Shown here: positions 34,361 through 44,294 of the stretch, in pieces
Position numbering within the stretch: the first letter of the stretch is position 1
Layout: every line of letters starts with the position of its first letter
Assembly: GCA_022496185.1 (NCBI GenBank)
Contig: WTXG01000038.1
Span: forward strand, 124,001 to 188,000
Direction: 5' to 3'
Length of the DNA stretch: 64,000 bases
Origin: Multifurca ochricompacta
Lineage: Eukaryota > Basidiomycota > Agaricomycetes > Russulales > Russulaceae
Made by a program: the position numbers and the translations under genes
Notes under the pieces: generated by a model
What the model was told of the DNA's origin: nothing
What the model saw: the letters and a program-made list of their open reading frames with translations, nothing else
Database searches by the model: none

Positions 34361-35090
34361 CATAACTCATGGCCCAATGGAACAACAAAAGCCACCCCTT
34401 TCTCCCTTATCATGGGATGGACTCCACGCACCACATGGACAGATAAGCCCATCAATGTTCCGTCCATAACCGAACGAATGAACCAATGGGAAGAACTGCG
34501 ACAATCAGCCAATGAGAATCTGGTAAAGGCGCAACAGCTTCTGGCAGCACAGCCAAGCACGTTCACACCTTATCAGACCAATGACTGGGTATGGCTCGAG
34601 GGCAGGAACATTCACACGTCACACCCTTCGGCCAAACTAGCGCCCCGACGTCACGGACCCTTCCAGATCACAAGGAAGCTGTCAGACATATCCTATGAAC
34701 TGCGGTTGCCGCTGAAATGGAAGATCCACCCAGTCTTCCATGCCAAACTTCTAACCCCTTACAAAGAGACCTCCATTCATGGAGAGAACTTCCCGAGACC
34801 CCCACCTGACCTTATCGATGGCAAAGAAGAATGGGAAGTGGAGCGCATTCTAGACTCCAAGCGACAAGGCCGAGGGCGTAAACTATACTACCTAATCAAG
34901 TGGAAGGGATTCCCAGACTCTGACAATTCGTGGGAACCTGCCGGGGATATCTCTGCCCCGGCCCTTATCTCGGAGTTCCACATTCGGCATCCAGAAGCGC
35001 CTAGAAATGCTTAAAAGAAACGCTCCGAAACCCCATCGATTTCCCCAGTACATGCTCTCCCAGCAATGTTCTAACACTATCCAATCCATC

Positions 35091-36290
35091 ATGTCTTTTG
35101 TTGCTGCCAACGCTGCCGTTGATGCCTTCACTGCCACCACTGTGGTGGTTGAGAACTTCCCTTCTGCTCATCCCTCCACTCGTCCCTCCTCCCCTATTGA
35201 TTATGAAGCTGCCGAGGCCCGGGTCAAGAACCAGTCCCCGAACCCGAACGATGATTTTGAACACAGCGAAGAGCCGCACCTGAACGACTTGTTGGGTATG
35301 GAGCTAGATGATGAGGTGCCGGAATTCCCTTTCTTTACCAACAACCCCAATTCCTCGACCTATTTCCCCCTCGAGATTACCATGGCCGACGGGACTGTTG
35401 CCATCGCCAAGTATATATTCTACACCAACGGAGGAATGGATGTCGCCAGGTGTATGAAGAAAGACGGCCCTGTCTATGGGGCCCCAGTTTATTTGGAGGA
35501 AAGGTATACAGGACGTCTCCACCACACAATGACTGATGAGCAGCTCGGACACCTGGCTGCTGAAGACTCCCGTGCCTTCACAATTGACAAGGTGCTGAAC
35601 GACATGCGCCTTCCGCGTCTCAAAGCTGAGGTGATGAGACTGCAGAAGAATCTGACGCTGTGCACTATGCTCAACAAACAATATAAATAACATGCGAAAA
35701 TGATGGCAAGGCTGACAAATGGGATGTTCCAAGTCAAGCAGGAGTTGGTGGAGATTAGGAAGAGGCTGGAGATAGGGGACGCCTATCAGACGATCGCCAA
35801 ACGGTACGCCGACACGTATGCACGACCTCTCCCCCCACAATCATTAGGGGCCGCCCCGAGGCTGATACCGAACCGATTTGAAATGCCACATATGCACGAG
35901 AACCCTCATGGAGAGACGTGCTGGCAATGTGATAGTAAGTATCACATCAGCTGGAACTGCCCCCTGAACCGCAAGTGGTGCCGGCACTGTCGCAGCAACC
36001 TTCACTGGAGCCGGTTCTGCATCTTCCGCCGTGTGGGGGTTGCCCCAACGATTGTCAATCTGTCGGGGTGGTGCGGCAAGTGCCTCCGTCACAACTCAGG
36101 ACACCGTGAGTTAGACTGCCCGATCTACGACATGTGCCACCTATGCGGCCAGCGCAGTCCATATGGGTTCCTGCATACCCACCAATGTCCGCAGGATTCA
36201 GACAAGGAGAATTACATGATGGATGATCGTAATGTAGCTGACGATTACTTGGAGTTGGTGCAGGATGATGACGGTACGAGTCGTTTCTAG
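35091..36290 (+). pseudogene. Gy4 ORF3, zinc-knuckle protein with one stop
   Basis: Homologue of the Gy3 third ORF along its whole length, starting at the ATG equivalent to that of Gy3 (MSFVAANAAVDAF). It is broken only by a TAA at about 35688-35690 between KQYK and HAKMM. Conserved blocks FPLEITMADGT, NGGMDVARCMKKDG and GAPVYLEERYTGRLHH are intact, as are CCHC knuckles CWQCDSKYHISWNC and CRHCRSNLHWSRFC and the two variant clusters. Conservation of the protein while the rest of Gy4 decays supports a real gene. Confidence 0.8.
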
Positions 36291-36307
36291 CCGGGTCTGC
36301 TAGAACC

Positions 36308-36321
36308 AGAAGAGGGGGTGA
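36308..36321 (+). promoter_or_regulatory. Gy4 polypurine tract
   Basis: AGAAGAGGGGGTGA immediately before the 3' LTR. Confidence 0.82.
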
Positions 36322-36915
36322 TGTTACAATCCCTACCGAGCAACCCCGTTTTCTTCCACCTACCCAACAGCGACCTGTCCTTGCCACCCACTCTCCACTT
36401 CATGATCATGTCCCCATCCTGGAACCCATCACGTGCCCTGCTCCCATCCCCATGACTTACTTTGGACTTGTTGACATGCTGTATACTTATGTTTGCGTTC
36501 TTTTCTCTTATCTTGTTATCCCCTTATCTTTACGTTCGGACACTTACTTAGTACCCTATCAGAAGCCCGACTTTACACCGTCCGCTTCCGTATATTTGGG
36601 CCCACTTGACTCCGTTATCTTATCTATAGACGCCCATTCGATTACGTATATAAGTCCACTGTAACTACATTGTAGACCTCAGACTCGACTTATTGAATAC
36701 ATTGGTGTTTGTCTTCTGGACTTCCCTTTGAACCCTTTGACTCAACCATCTCAGTGCTTTTGGCATTCCCCACTTAACATCGTCACTAGGGAGCAGCCCC
36801 TTTGACTTTGACTCATCCCCTTGAAAACTCCAAGAAGTCCTATTGACTTCTTATCTGAACGAACGTACGAAGCTGTCGCACAAGTCATGCAGAACGTCTC
36901 ACACCGGACGTAACA
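36322..36915 (+). mobile_element. Gy4 3' LTR
   Basis: 594 bp, ending GGACGTAACA. Compared with the 5' LTR, most differences are CG against TG or CA. Confidence 0.95.
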
Positions 36916-37749
36916 CTGATATAGTACATCTAAAGTACAAGCCTGCGCCATGCCTGTTCCACAAAATGAAATAAAATAATAATGTAAATAAAGAATAAAC
37001 TTAATCTTCTGAACATAAATCAGCAATTATTGAGGGATCCTGAGTAGCCACAAATGAACGTGTTGTATCCAAGTGCATATCTCCTTGATTGGGATGGACC
37101 AGGCTGAGTGTCCGAAATGTGCAAAGCAAGTAAAGAACTTGCATGCATTTCATTTTATGGGTAACCTGGGTATCAAAACAAATATCCAGTGGTTACCCCT
37201 GCCAATAACTATACATTTGTCAATTATTTTTGCATTCTATGTGGTTATCTGACAGGCTTTTCATCAATGTTCTATAATATCAATCTAATCATCTTTGTAT
37301 ATTGGGGTGGATTTTAGTTGTGCTTGTATAAAATTGAAACCAGAATAATAAAACAACAATAGAATAATGAATTATCTTAATCTTATGAATATAAAACAGG
37401 AATCTTTGAAGGATCCTGAGTAGCCACAAATGAACGCATTGTGTATCTCCTTGACCAGGATGTCCCGGGCTGGTTATCCAAAATGCGCAATGCAAGCAAA
37501 GAACTTGCACATGTTTACACACAGGTAACCCACAGGTGACCTGCAGGTTACCCATACCCATAGCAACAGGTACAGGTATGGGTATGGGTACCAATGAAGA
37601 TACCCGGGGGTTACCCCTGCTATTCACTACTGGGGAAGGAGAGACCTGATTGACATGCCAGAACTAGTAGAAGCTATCCATACATCAAGTCTTGGAAAGA
37701 AACACACTCATAGTAGTTCTCTTTCCTCAGGTACTGGTTCTGTAGTTTA

Positions 37750-38449
37750 GATATGCAGTTTCTATCTGGCTGGTAGTGCCAACACATGATTTGTAAATAA
37801 AACCCGTGGGTTTTAACTGTACCCGTGGGTACAGTGTGTTAACAGGTACAGTGTGACGGGTTACAGGTACGGTGTGTGTAAAATTACCCGCGGTGTGACC
37901 CGTGTTATGCCTTAGGCGCGTTACATATTGTTTGTCTCTGTATGTACATCACGTGATGCATCACAATGTGCTGGGGTGAATAGCGTTGAGTTCACGTCCA
38001 CGTCCTCGTTGTGAGGACAAACCATGTGACCATTTAATCACAATCAACCAACTCGGAAGCTGACCTGAGACTGAGACTCATGACCCTGACAACCAAGTTC
38101 AACACATCCCTTGTTCTCTTTACACCTTCAACTTTCCTCTTTTCCTGTCCGTTGCTCTTCAAGAGCTCGTTAACGACAATGTACGCCTTTTGCAGCTACA
38201 CTGGTAGTAATAAATGAATACAATATAACTATCTGTAACAAGCTGAAGACGTCCTAATGATCCAAATAGCTGTTGACAACTGAAAACAAGGTATCGAAGA
38301 GAATCCCTTTCTCGGGAAAATTGTTGTTGAAAAGGGAATCAGGCTAGTAAATCAAGGAGGAGGGTACAGCTATATAAAAGGGGCGTCCGTGAGTGTCGCC
38401 GAAGTCCATCCCATCCCAGAGTCTGCCAAGGTCATTAAGCCTTGTATCA
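37750..38449. other. Non-coding stretch after the hAT transposase relic
   Basis: 37799-37908 holds clustered ACCCGTGGGT/GGGTACAGTG motifs that resemble hAT subterminal repeats, perhaps the 3' end of the element encoding the relic; no terminal repeat could be fixed. A TATA box (TATATAAAAG, 38371-38380) faces right but leads only into an ORF antisense to the zinc-finger remnant. No other gene is seen. Confidence 0.5.
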
Positions 38450-40114
38450 TTATCCTTCCTCGCTTCTTCTCTTATGCTTCTTCTTACTGTTATCCTGCTG
38501 CCAAACTATCCCCTGCCCTTTGCAGTGCTGGAGGTGGAGTTTGATGTCGTCCTTTCGCATAATGGTCCTTCCACAACTGGAAATTGCAACCGCCGGCTCC
38601 TTGTGAACCTTGGTCGTCGACTTATGCCGGTTAAGGTCCTTTCTGCAGTTGAAACTCACCACATGGCCTTGCAGTTTTGTGCACTCCTCGCAAATATATT
38701 CTGCCTATTCTCTGTCAACTAGCGTTTTACGCACTGGTGTGGAAGGCTCCGCCAATGGAACTTGGATGACCTGCACGGTTGCCGGCGCCAGGATTGTCCC
38801 CGAGCCTACCTGGCTTAAATTGTCTGGCACCGACATGTATTCAAGCGCTTTGGCGCTGTGGATAATGGATGGACATTGAGGGCGGCGCTGGGCCACGCTG
38901 TTGACTGCAACGCCGGGAGCCTGGAAGTCAGAGTCGATGGAAATGACCCCACGCCCTGGTATCGACTCCAAGGCGCGCTGTCGCTCTTGACATGCTACTT
39001 CTTCACGCACTCTCGAGTTTGGACTAGCGCCAACGGATCTTTCAAGTGGAATGTTGGAGCAGGTAACGAATAGCGCACTGCGCATCATGGGGACCATGCG
39101 AAGGTATCCTAAGTCGCCATAGCAGCCTGTTTGCAAGTCCTCCGAATTCTCTGCATTCGGCCGATAGGTTTGAATTACCAAAGATGTCGAGGGCTACCGA
39201 TGTCACAGTAGGCGTCGACCCCTCTATAGCCAGCCGATCCAGGGGGTGTATAGCTTTGGGGGATTTCTCGTGTCTCTTAGCTTTCACGCGCTGACTTGGA
39301 GTCAACTTGGCATATTGCGCAACACAACAACTCCGGCTGAATCGGGATGGTACTCTTGCTGGAGCCGTTAGGTCTGTGACTCTCCTGAAAGCGCATCCGA
39401 GAACCCTGTAGGGTGGTTATCCATCAAGGTGAGATCCGAGAGAAACAACGAGTCGCTATCGACCTGCAGGTCTAGATTGGCTAGGGTGAGAGGTTCGTTG
39501 CCGCGACCACTAAATTCGAAGCCCACAGGTGTTTCTGGTGGCGACGAATCTGACGAAGAGCTCGATGAATACGATGCGCCATATGCGCTTACCATCCACT
39601 CGTCGAGGACCGGATTGTTGAGGGTTAGGACTAGGGGTGGCGGTCGATGGGTCCATTTATGACCACTTATTCGCGCGGTGGGGCCTGTGCCCTCCTGGTG
39701 TGCGAAGCCATTGATTCCTTGCTCGGGAACCTGCGACGGGTGATGAGCGGGCTCTCTCGTACTGAACAACTCTTTACTCACGAGAAAGTCTTCACCTAAT
39801 TGTGTTCTGAATTGGTGAATCTGCGGACGCCTTTCCTGGGGCTGTGACAGGAAAATGGGGACACCCTGCGGCATCTGGCCAACGACAAAGACACAGGTCC
39901 GTTGACGCAGACTCGATATCCGTCGTCTCTCCCTATGAGTTCGAAGCGGAGAGAGGTTCCACGAGAGTGAGAAAAAGGGAGAGAAGAAGGGATTTGATGT
40001 CAATGAGAACGCTGAGACAGGCGAGTGGCCTTGCAAGTCTGGTAGGCTGTTTGCTACACTTGAAGGCTTGAGCACACAAATGTAAATGACTGAGAACTGG
40101 TCTATGTCGAACAT
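38450..40114 (-). pseudogene. C2H2 zinc-finger gene remnant
   Basis: A minus-strand gene with its zinc-finger end at 38450-38700: YICEECTKLQGHVV, CRKDLNRHKSTTKVH, then SCGRTIMRKDDIKLHLQHC and a lysine/arginine-rich tail. This resembles a pair of C2H2 fingers of a fungal transcription factor, with the first finger altered. Upstream frames (39181-38705, 39305-39042 and the end of 40114-39368, likely from an ATG near 39874) are rich in Ser/Pro. Breaks include a TAG between KTLVDRE and AEYICEE, a TAA near 39368 and frame changes near 39180. Either introns I could not place or decay explains them; a 34-nt GTGCGT...GCAG segment would remove the TAG but is very short for an intron. Confidence 0.55.
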
Positions 40115-40759
40115 TGGTAACGTTGATAATGCCGAAGGCGTTGATGAGGCTGAATATCAGTACGTCAAAAACTGTTGAAAGTTGATAGTCCGTTCGCTAC
40201 CTTCGAAGGCTGTGGCACACAATGAGATGAAGAGAAGAGACAAAGCGAGTATTTCATGGATAAGATACTCGCCTTTATATACATGAGCAAATTCCAAGTT
40301 TAGTATGCAAAGATGTAAGTAGTATAAGGAAGGACACGATTCATGGAGGACATCACTTCGAGTGCTGAAGATGCCGGCCGCTTGATCGAACATCATGTGG
40401 ATATGATCAGCCTCCATGTGCGTCGTGTTGTGAAACGAGATGGATTCTGTGCATGGAAGGAATTCCAATCCTGTCAGTTGTTTCAGATCTGGGAACTTGA
40501 GGGCGCCTCTGATGAGCGCTGAGTGAGAAGGGTGTGAGGCCCATGATCGATACCCAACCTAGTTATTTTTTAAACAAATCTCACGGGTGATGCAAAAAAA
40601 TAAATACTATTTCCAATCATATACCTCCATACGAACTGATATACTATCGAACAAAAATGCATCTATACAAATTTCTTGACATACGATGTGAATAGGTGAA
40701 GCCGAACGCTCTTACCCAAACGTATTAAGACACTAACCACTAGCGAAAGCGTTCCTCCA
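40115..40759. other. Intergenic stretch between zinc-finger and TPR-CHAT remnants
   Basis: Contains a minus-strand TATA box (TATATAAAGG, around 40270) suitable as promoter of the zinc-finger gene. Two imperfect copies of a motif ending in CCTTCRARKGTAGC lie about 130 bp apart on the minus strand (near 40060 and 40190). A 103-codon minus-strand ORF (40468-40157) overlaps the promoter and is not convincing. Confidence 0.4.
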
Positions 40760-43700
40760 TCACGCACCATAATGAACAAAGTTCACCCACCGCTCCAGAG
40801 TCATCCCTTTCTTTCTCCTCATCTTCCGCGTCGCATCACGAAGCGCCCTTGCAGACCTCAAGTGATAACCTACCCCTTCTCCATTCCCAGAGAACATCGA
40901 CTTGTAGAAGTTCTCTGCAATTTCACTTCCATCTATATCCGCCATCTCCCACATCGTCCCGACCACACTTCGAAACCCACAGTATTGCACTGCCGCGGTA
41001 AGATGAAGTCCCTCGTCAGCAATACTTTCGTCAGTCAATTCCGCAGTGTGACATGCAGCAAGGAATGCAAATTCAGCAGCAGGCAGTCGAGAGCGTACGA
41101 TGTCGAGTAGAGTAAGGCGTTCATCATCGAACAACTTGAATGATGCATCGAATGGTTTTCCAGTCTCGAGTGTTCCATGACACACGAAATGTGCAATCCG
41201 TGATGTCGTAGTCCTTCCACCACACCAGCTGGTGTGCATTCTTCCCACAGAGGGTGGTCACCGGCACCCGCGAATGAGAGACTGTATGATTTCCATCTCT
41301 CCAAAAGCGCCTGGTAAGGATGCATCTGGATTAGCCACAAGGAGTAACGAGGTTGGTACGATGTTTTTGGACTGGGTTTGCGAGACTCGATCAGCGCAGA
41401 GAGTGTGGGTGTATATGAAGGGATATATAAATCTGAAAAGTATCGCTTGACACCGTCATTTGATGGGATTGGGCCCATCGCATGAAGAGGAAGTGAGCAG
41501 AAAACGGAGGTCGGACACCACCAGATTCGTGATTGTTCTGGTACGCCCAAAGCGCGTAGCCTGTCAATGACTGGTCTGCCGACGAGTTTGTAAAGGCCCT
41601 CGAGTACGGAACGTAAAGCGCGCTGTATTTGTCTGAGTCGAGACCCTCCTTTCGTGCGACCACTAGGCGATTTTTGAATTCATTTGCAAGACGATAGAAA
41701 TCTTTAGTTGTAAGGATAAGGGAAGGGGGAGAGTTGTGAACGAGAATGAGGATATCGGAACGCCACCTGCTATGATTGATAATAATGAGTGGCCCATGTG
41801 AAGCAGCAATACGAATAGTTTGGAACGACGGCGTCTTCAGAAAGTCTCCAAACCCTGATAATTCTTGAATTTGTGACACGAGTATATCCCGCCCTCCAGA
41901 AGCTTCTGTTGCTTGACCACCAGACGACCGAATGGGTCCATCCCATCACCAATCTGTGATCCACCATCGCTAATCACTATAGTCCCACTCGGCGTGACAG
42001 ACATGGTGAGTGACTCGAGATCCTGATTAATTGCTGCAAGTTTTGCCGCTAAAGGTGAATTGACACCAGAAAGGTGATCCATGGAATTGCGAAGACCACG
42101 CATTTCAGACCATAGTAATGCCCTCCCTTGTTCTAGAGTCTCAATAGTCTGAGCGAATTGACCCATTTCGATCTGATAAGATGCGTAGTCCAGCGGCATC
42201 TCATCGCAGAGCCCTCGCATTGCGACGAGTCGAGCATGCTGTATTTCTAAGGTCGGCGCGGAGATAAATGAGGTCTGTATTAATGACATGGCCTTTTGGT
42301 ATGCATCAGAGACGGACGGGTGCATGGCTGATCGCGCAAAGGATGCCCAGCGGCATGACAAAGTAAATCGGTCGGATACGTTCGCGAATTTGTCATTGAC
42401 AGCCAAAGGAAATAGCTCAATGATTTCATCGAAATCCTGTCTTCGACCAAGCAACCTCAAGCGTTGGGATAAAGACTTGTAAAGTTGTTGGATTACAAAG
42501 AAGTGGTATCGCCGGGCGCTTTGCATTTGGAGAACACCACGATGCACGGTGATTGACTCGTCAAGGTACTCCATTTTATTCGAACACTTAAACGCCATGT
42601 AGAGGTCAGAGCCCAAAGAGAATGCCGGTTGGAATCCATATGGATGACTCGTGTCAGCTGACGCAACTAGTACCCGGCGGCACTTGATCACATCTTCAAG
42701 GTCCGAGATATCGTTGGTACGACAAAACTTGGTTTCATACCAATCAACAAGATCCTGGATGTTTGTGCTGTGATCGGAGTTCCCTGGGGTAGTCTTGGAG
42801 ATAAGTTCGCGAAGATTTCGGATTTTCTCCTCTACCACCTTCATCGGATACCCCGCCCGAACAGCATCAACTTTGTCAATTTCTTCTTGAGATGTAATGT
42901 GAGCTGAGGATGATGAGGCAAGGCTGACCATTTCGGAAGTATATGAATGTGATTCTTGAAGGGCTTCTGTGAGACCGAAGTTCTTGAAGCGCTTCTTAGC
43001 GAGGGATGCCATGTTATGAGTAACTCCATACCGAAGGTCGTTGTCAAGGGAAGAAGAGCCGAGTAAGGTACGAAAACGGGAAGTCGCCTCCTCTAAATAT
43101 TCTGGGTTTGGATAGAAGCTGGCCCGAACGCGCGCAAGAGTCGCGGCAAATACCGAAGCCTTAATCTGGTCATCCCGAAGAGGACTTGAGGCAATGACAC
43201 TTTCTAGGAGGGTCATTGCCTCATCGTAATCGCCGTTTGAATAATTTGTTATGTATCGAATTAAGAGGGAAGCAGCCAGTCCAAGAAGAACATTATGAGA
43301 GCCTGCCGGGGAGATGTTCAGCGCATCCCGAAGGCATTGAATGACTCCATCTAACGACTCTACTTGCTTCCCTTGACAAAATTTGCATAAAATGGCAGTG
43401 AGCAAGGTGAAAATGGCGCCAGTTGGGTCATTTTCTGAGCTGTGACAGGTGAGAAGTTCTTGGCAGAGGGTCACCATCTCCTCAATATCACCCGTCCCAT
43501 CCACTTCCAGCTCAACTTGAATACCCAACGCATCAACAAGTGATGATGTGACAACTTCACGCGGGACCTCAAAGGTATCAAGGGGTAGTCCTCGGAGATA
43601 ACGAAGGTATTCAACCGCACATTTGGCATCTTCAAGTTGCTTGAATTCCTTGGAACGACGAAAAAGGAAAAGTACAAGTAAAGAGAAGACTTGAACCACA

Positions 43701-44008
43701 TTTAGGTATAATCCCCATGAAGGTGGAAGAAAGATCGCTTCGGTGTAATGAACAATAGATTTGTCAAGATCTTCCTTCTCTTCTGATAGCTTATAGCGTT
43801 CGAATCGTAATCTGGCCAGAAGGTGGATGCAGGCAGTGTAAGCGGGATGAGATCGAGGGATCCTTGAGAGAGCACGCTGATGATAAGTGATCATTTGGTC
43901 GAGTTCCATAATGGAGACTGCGAATATGAAAAAATGAATTACTGATGATAGAAGGGCATATGCTTTGGAAAGAAGTGACAAAGTTGTGCACTTACATTCT
44001 TGTGCCAT
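40760..44008 (-). pseudogene. TPR-CHAT (caspase-like) protein, degraded
   Basis: From an ATG at 44008, a short exon, a 78-bp GTAAGT...GCAG intron (43918-43995) and about 690 residues of helical repeats typical of TPR arrays (for example DYDEAMTLLESVIAS) lead to a C-terminal CHAT domain. The CHAT part has both expected dyad motifs, His in HFVCHG and Cys in FLAACHTAE, and ends RWVNFVHYGA. CHAT domains are caspase/separase-like cysteine proteases; in fungi such proteins are linked by family knowledge to immune-like recognition and cell death. Single-base losses near 41893, 41620, 41348 and 41200 and another frame change near 41250 break the frame, so it is a pseudogene unless the assembly carries errors. 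Each time the familiar family sequence resumes in another frame. Confidence 0.85.
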
Positions 44009-44294
44009 GGTTTATTCAATGTACAAGAATCACCGTAACTGGGAGTCCTCTGGCAATAAATTGAGAGAGTAAACGGCGAAAAGGGTTGTGGGTGCTGGAG
44101 AACGGCAAAGACCACGCCAGAATACATGTTTTATAGAGCATGAGCATGAGGACAAAACGAGGCAATGAGGCAATGCAGGGCGGCTGTTCCCCGGCCCGTC
44201 AACCCAGTACCCTGTGTGTGTTTGCTTCCACTTGCAGAATGGATCCAATCTGCGGTGAGTGTGAGGCAAAGTGTGTCCCCAAAAGGAGAGAGTG
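44009..44294. other. Upstream region of the TPR-CHAT remnant
   Basis: Expected promoter region of the minus-strand TPR-CHAT gene. I see no clear TATA box and no ORF of note. Confidence 0.4.

Larger units (their letters stand above)
29163..35014 (+). pseudogene. pol: Gy4 pol, interrupted by three solo LTRs
   Basis: Protease (ILVDSGATDNFI) is followed by a TGA at 29775-29777 where Gy3 has arginine. RT follows with YMDNILVAT, so the second catalytic Asp is Asn. The coding sequence then breaks at three exact solo LTR insertions (30441, 32922, 33774), and a single G is missing from a run near 32645. RNase H (VDASHFANG), the integrase finger (HHDLPSAGHPG), the SDRD core motif, the glutamate motif (DGQSERTN) and the chromodomain (EWEVERILDSK) are recognisable. 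The frame resumes without loss of residues across each LTR when one duplication copy is removed. Confidence 0.93.
27042..36915 (+). mobile_element. Gy4, Ty3/gypsy chromovirus with three nested solo LTRs
   Basis: 9874 bp including 594-bp LTRs, with exact duplication CTGAT (27037-27041 and 36916-36920). Same architecture and family as Gy3. It is dead: TGA in pol at 29775, RT motif YMDN, a lost G near 32645, solo LTRs in RT, before the integrase core and within integrase, and a TAA in ORF3. The LTR pair differs at about a dozen positions by eye, almost all CpG transitions. Confidence 0.95.
26312..37629 (+). mobile_element. hAT-1d, carrying Gy4
   Basis: Left end TAGGGATCAGCAAGGGT is a mutated form of the family terminus; right end TGCTATTCACTA. 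The exact 8-bp duplication CTGGGGAA flanks it (26304-26311 and 37630-37637). Without Gy4 and its duplication it is 1439 bp. It interrupts the last coding part of the hAT transposase relic, just after ALLCLGDWG. Confidence 0.9.
8483..37749 (+). pseudogene. hAT transposase relic, C-terminal dimerisation (hATC) region
   Basis: Three fragments separated by two hAT-1 insertions read as one C-terminal hAT transposase. The first (8483-8681) encodes NPIAWWWDHWKVYPKLSAMA. It is followed by a 56-bp GTATGT...TCAG intron (8682-8737) and the start of the next exon (8738-8753). That exon resumes at 26211 with FSQG...LSPSMICALLCLGDWG, and the last part (37638-37749) ends in TAG. The pattern N-P-x-x-W-W, Y-P-x-L and ALLCLGDW is typical of the hATC domain. 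One TGA (26233-26235) replaces a usual arginine. The N-terminal part, including any DDE residues, is not visible; Gy1 abuts it on the left. It may belong to the autonomous relative of hAT-1, but that is inference. Confidence 0.8.

Noticed and set aside
18715..36290. Assembly error as explanation for all broken frames
   Set aside because: Gy3 has more than 1600 codons of uninterrupted gag and pol, and most stops elsewhere are CpG-type TGA. Error remains possible for the single-base losses in the TPR-CHAT gene.
38393..38722. 109-codon plus-strand ORF downstream of a TATA box
   Set aside because: It is antisense to the zinc-finger coding sequence, which has recognisable finger motifs; the plus-strand peptide is low-complexity and hydrophobic.
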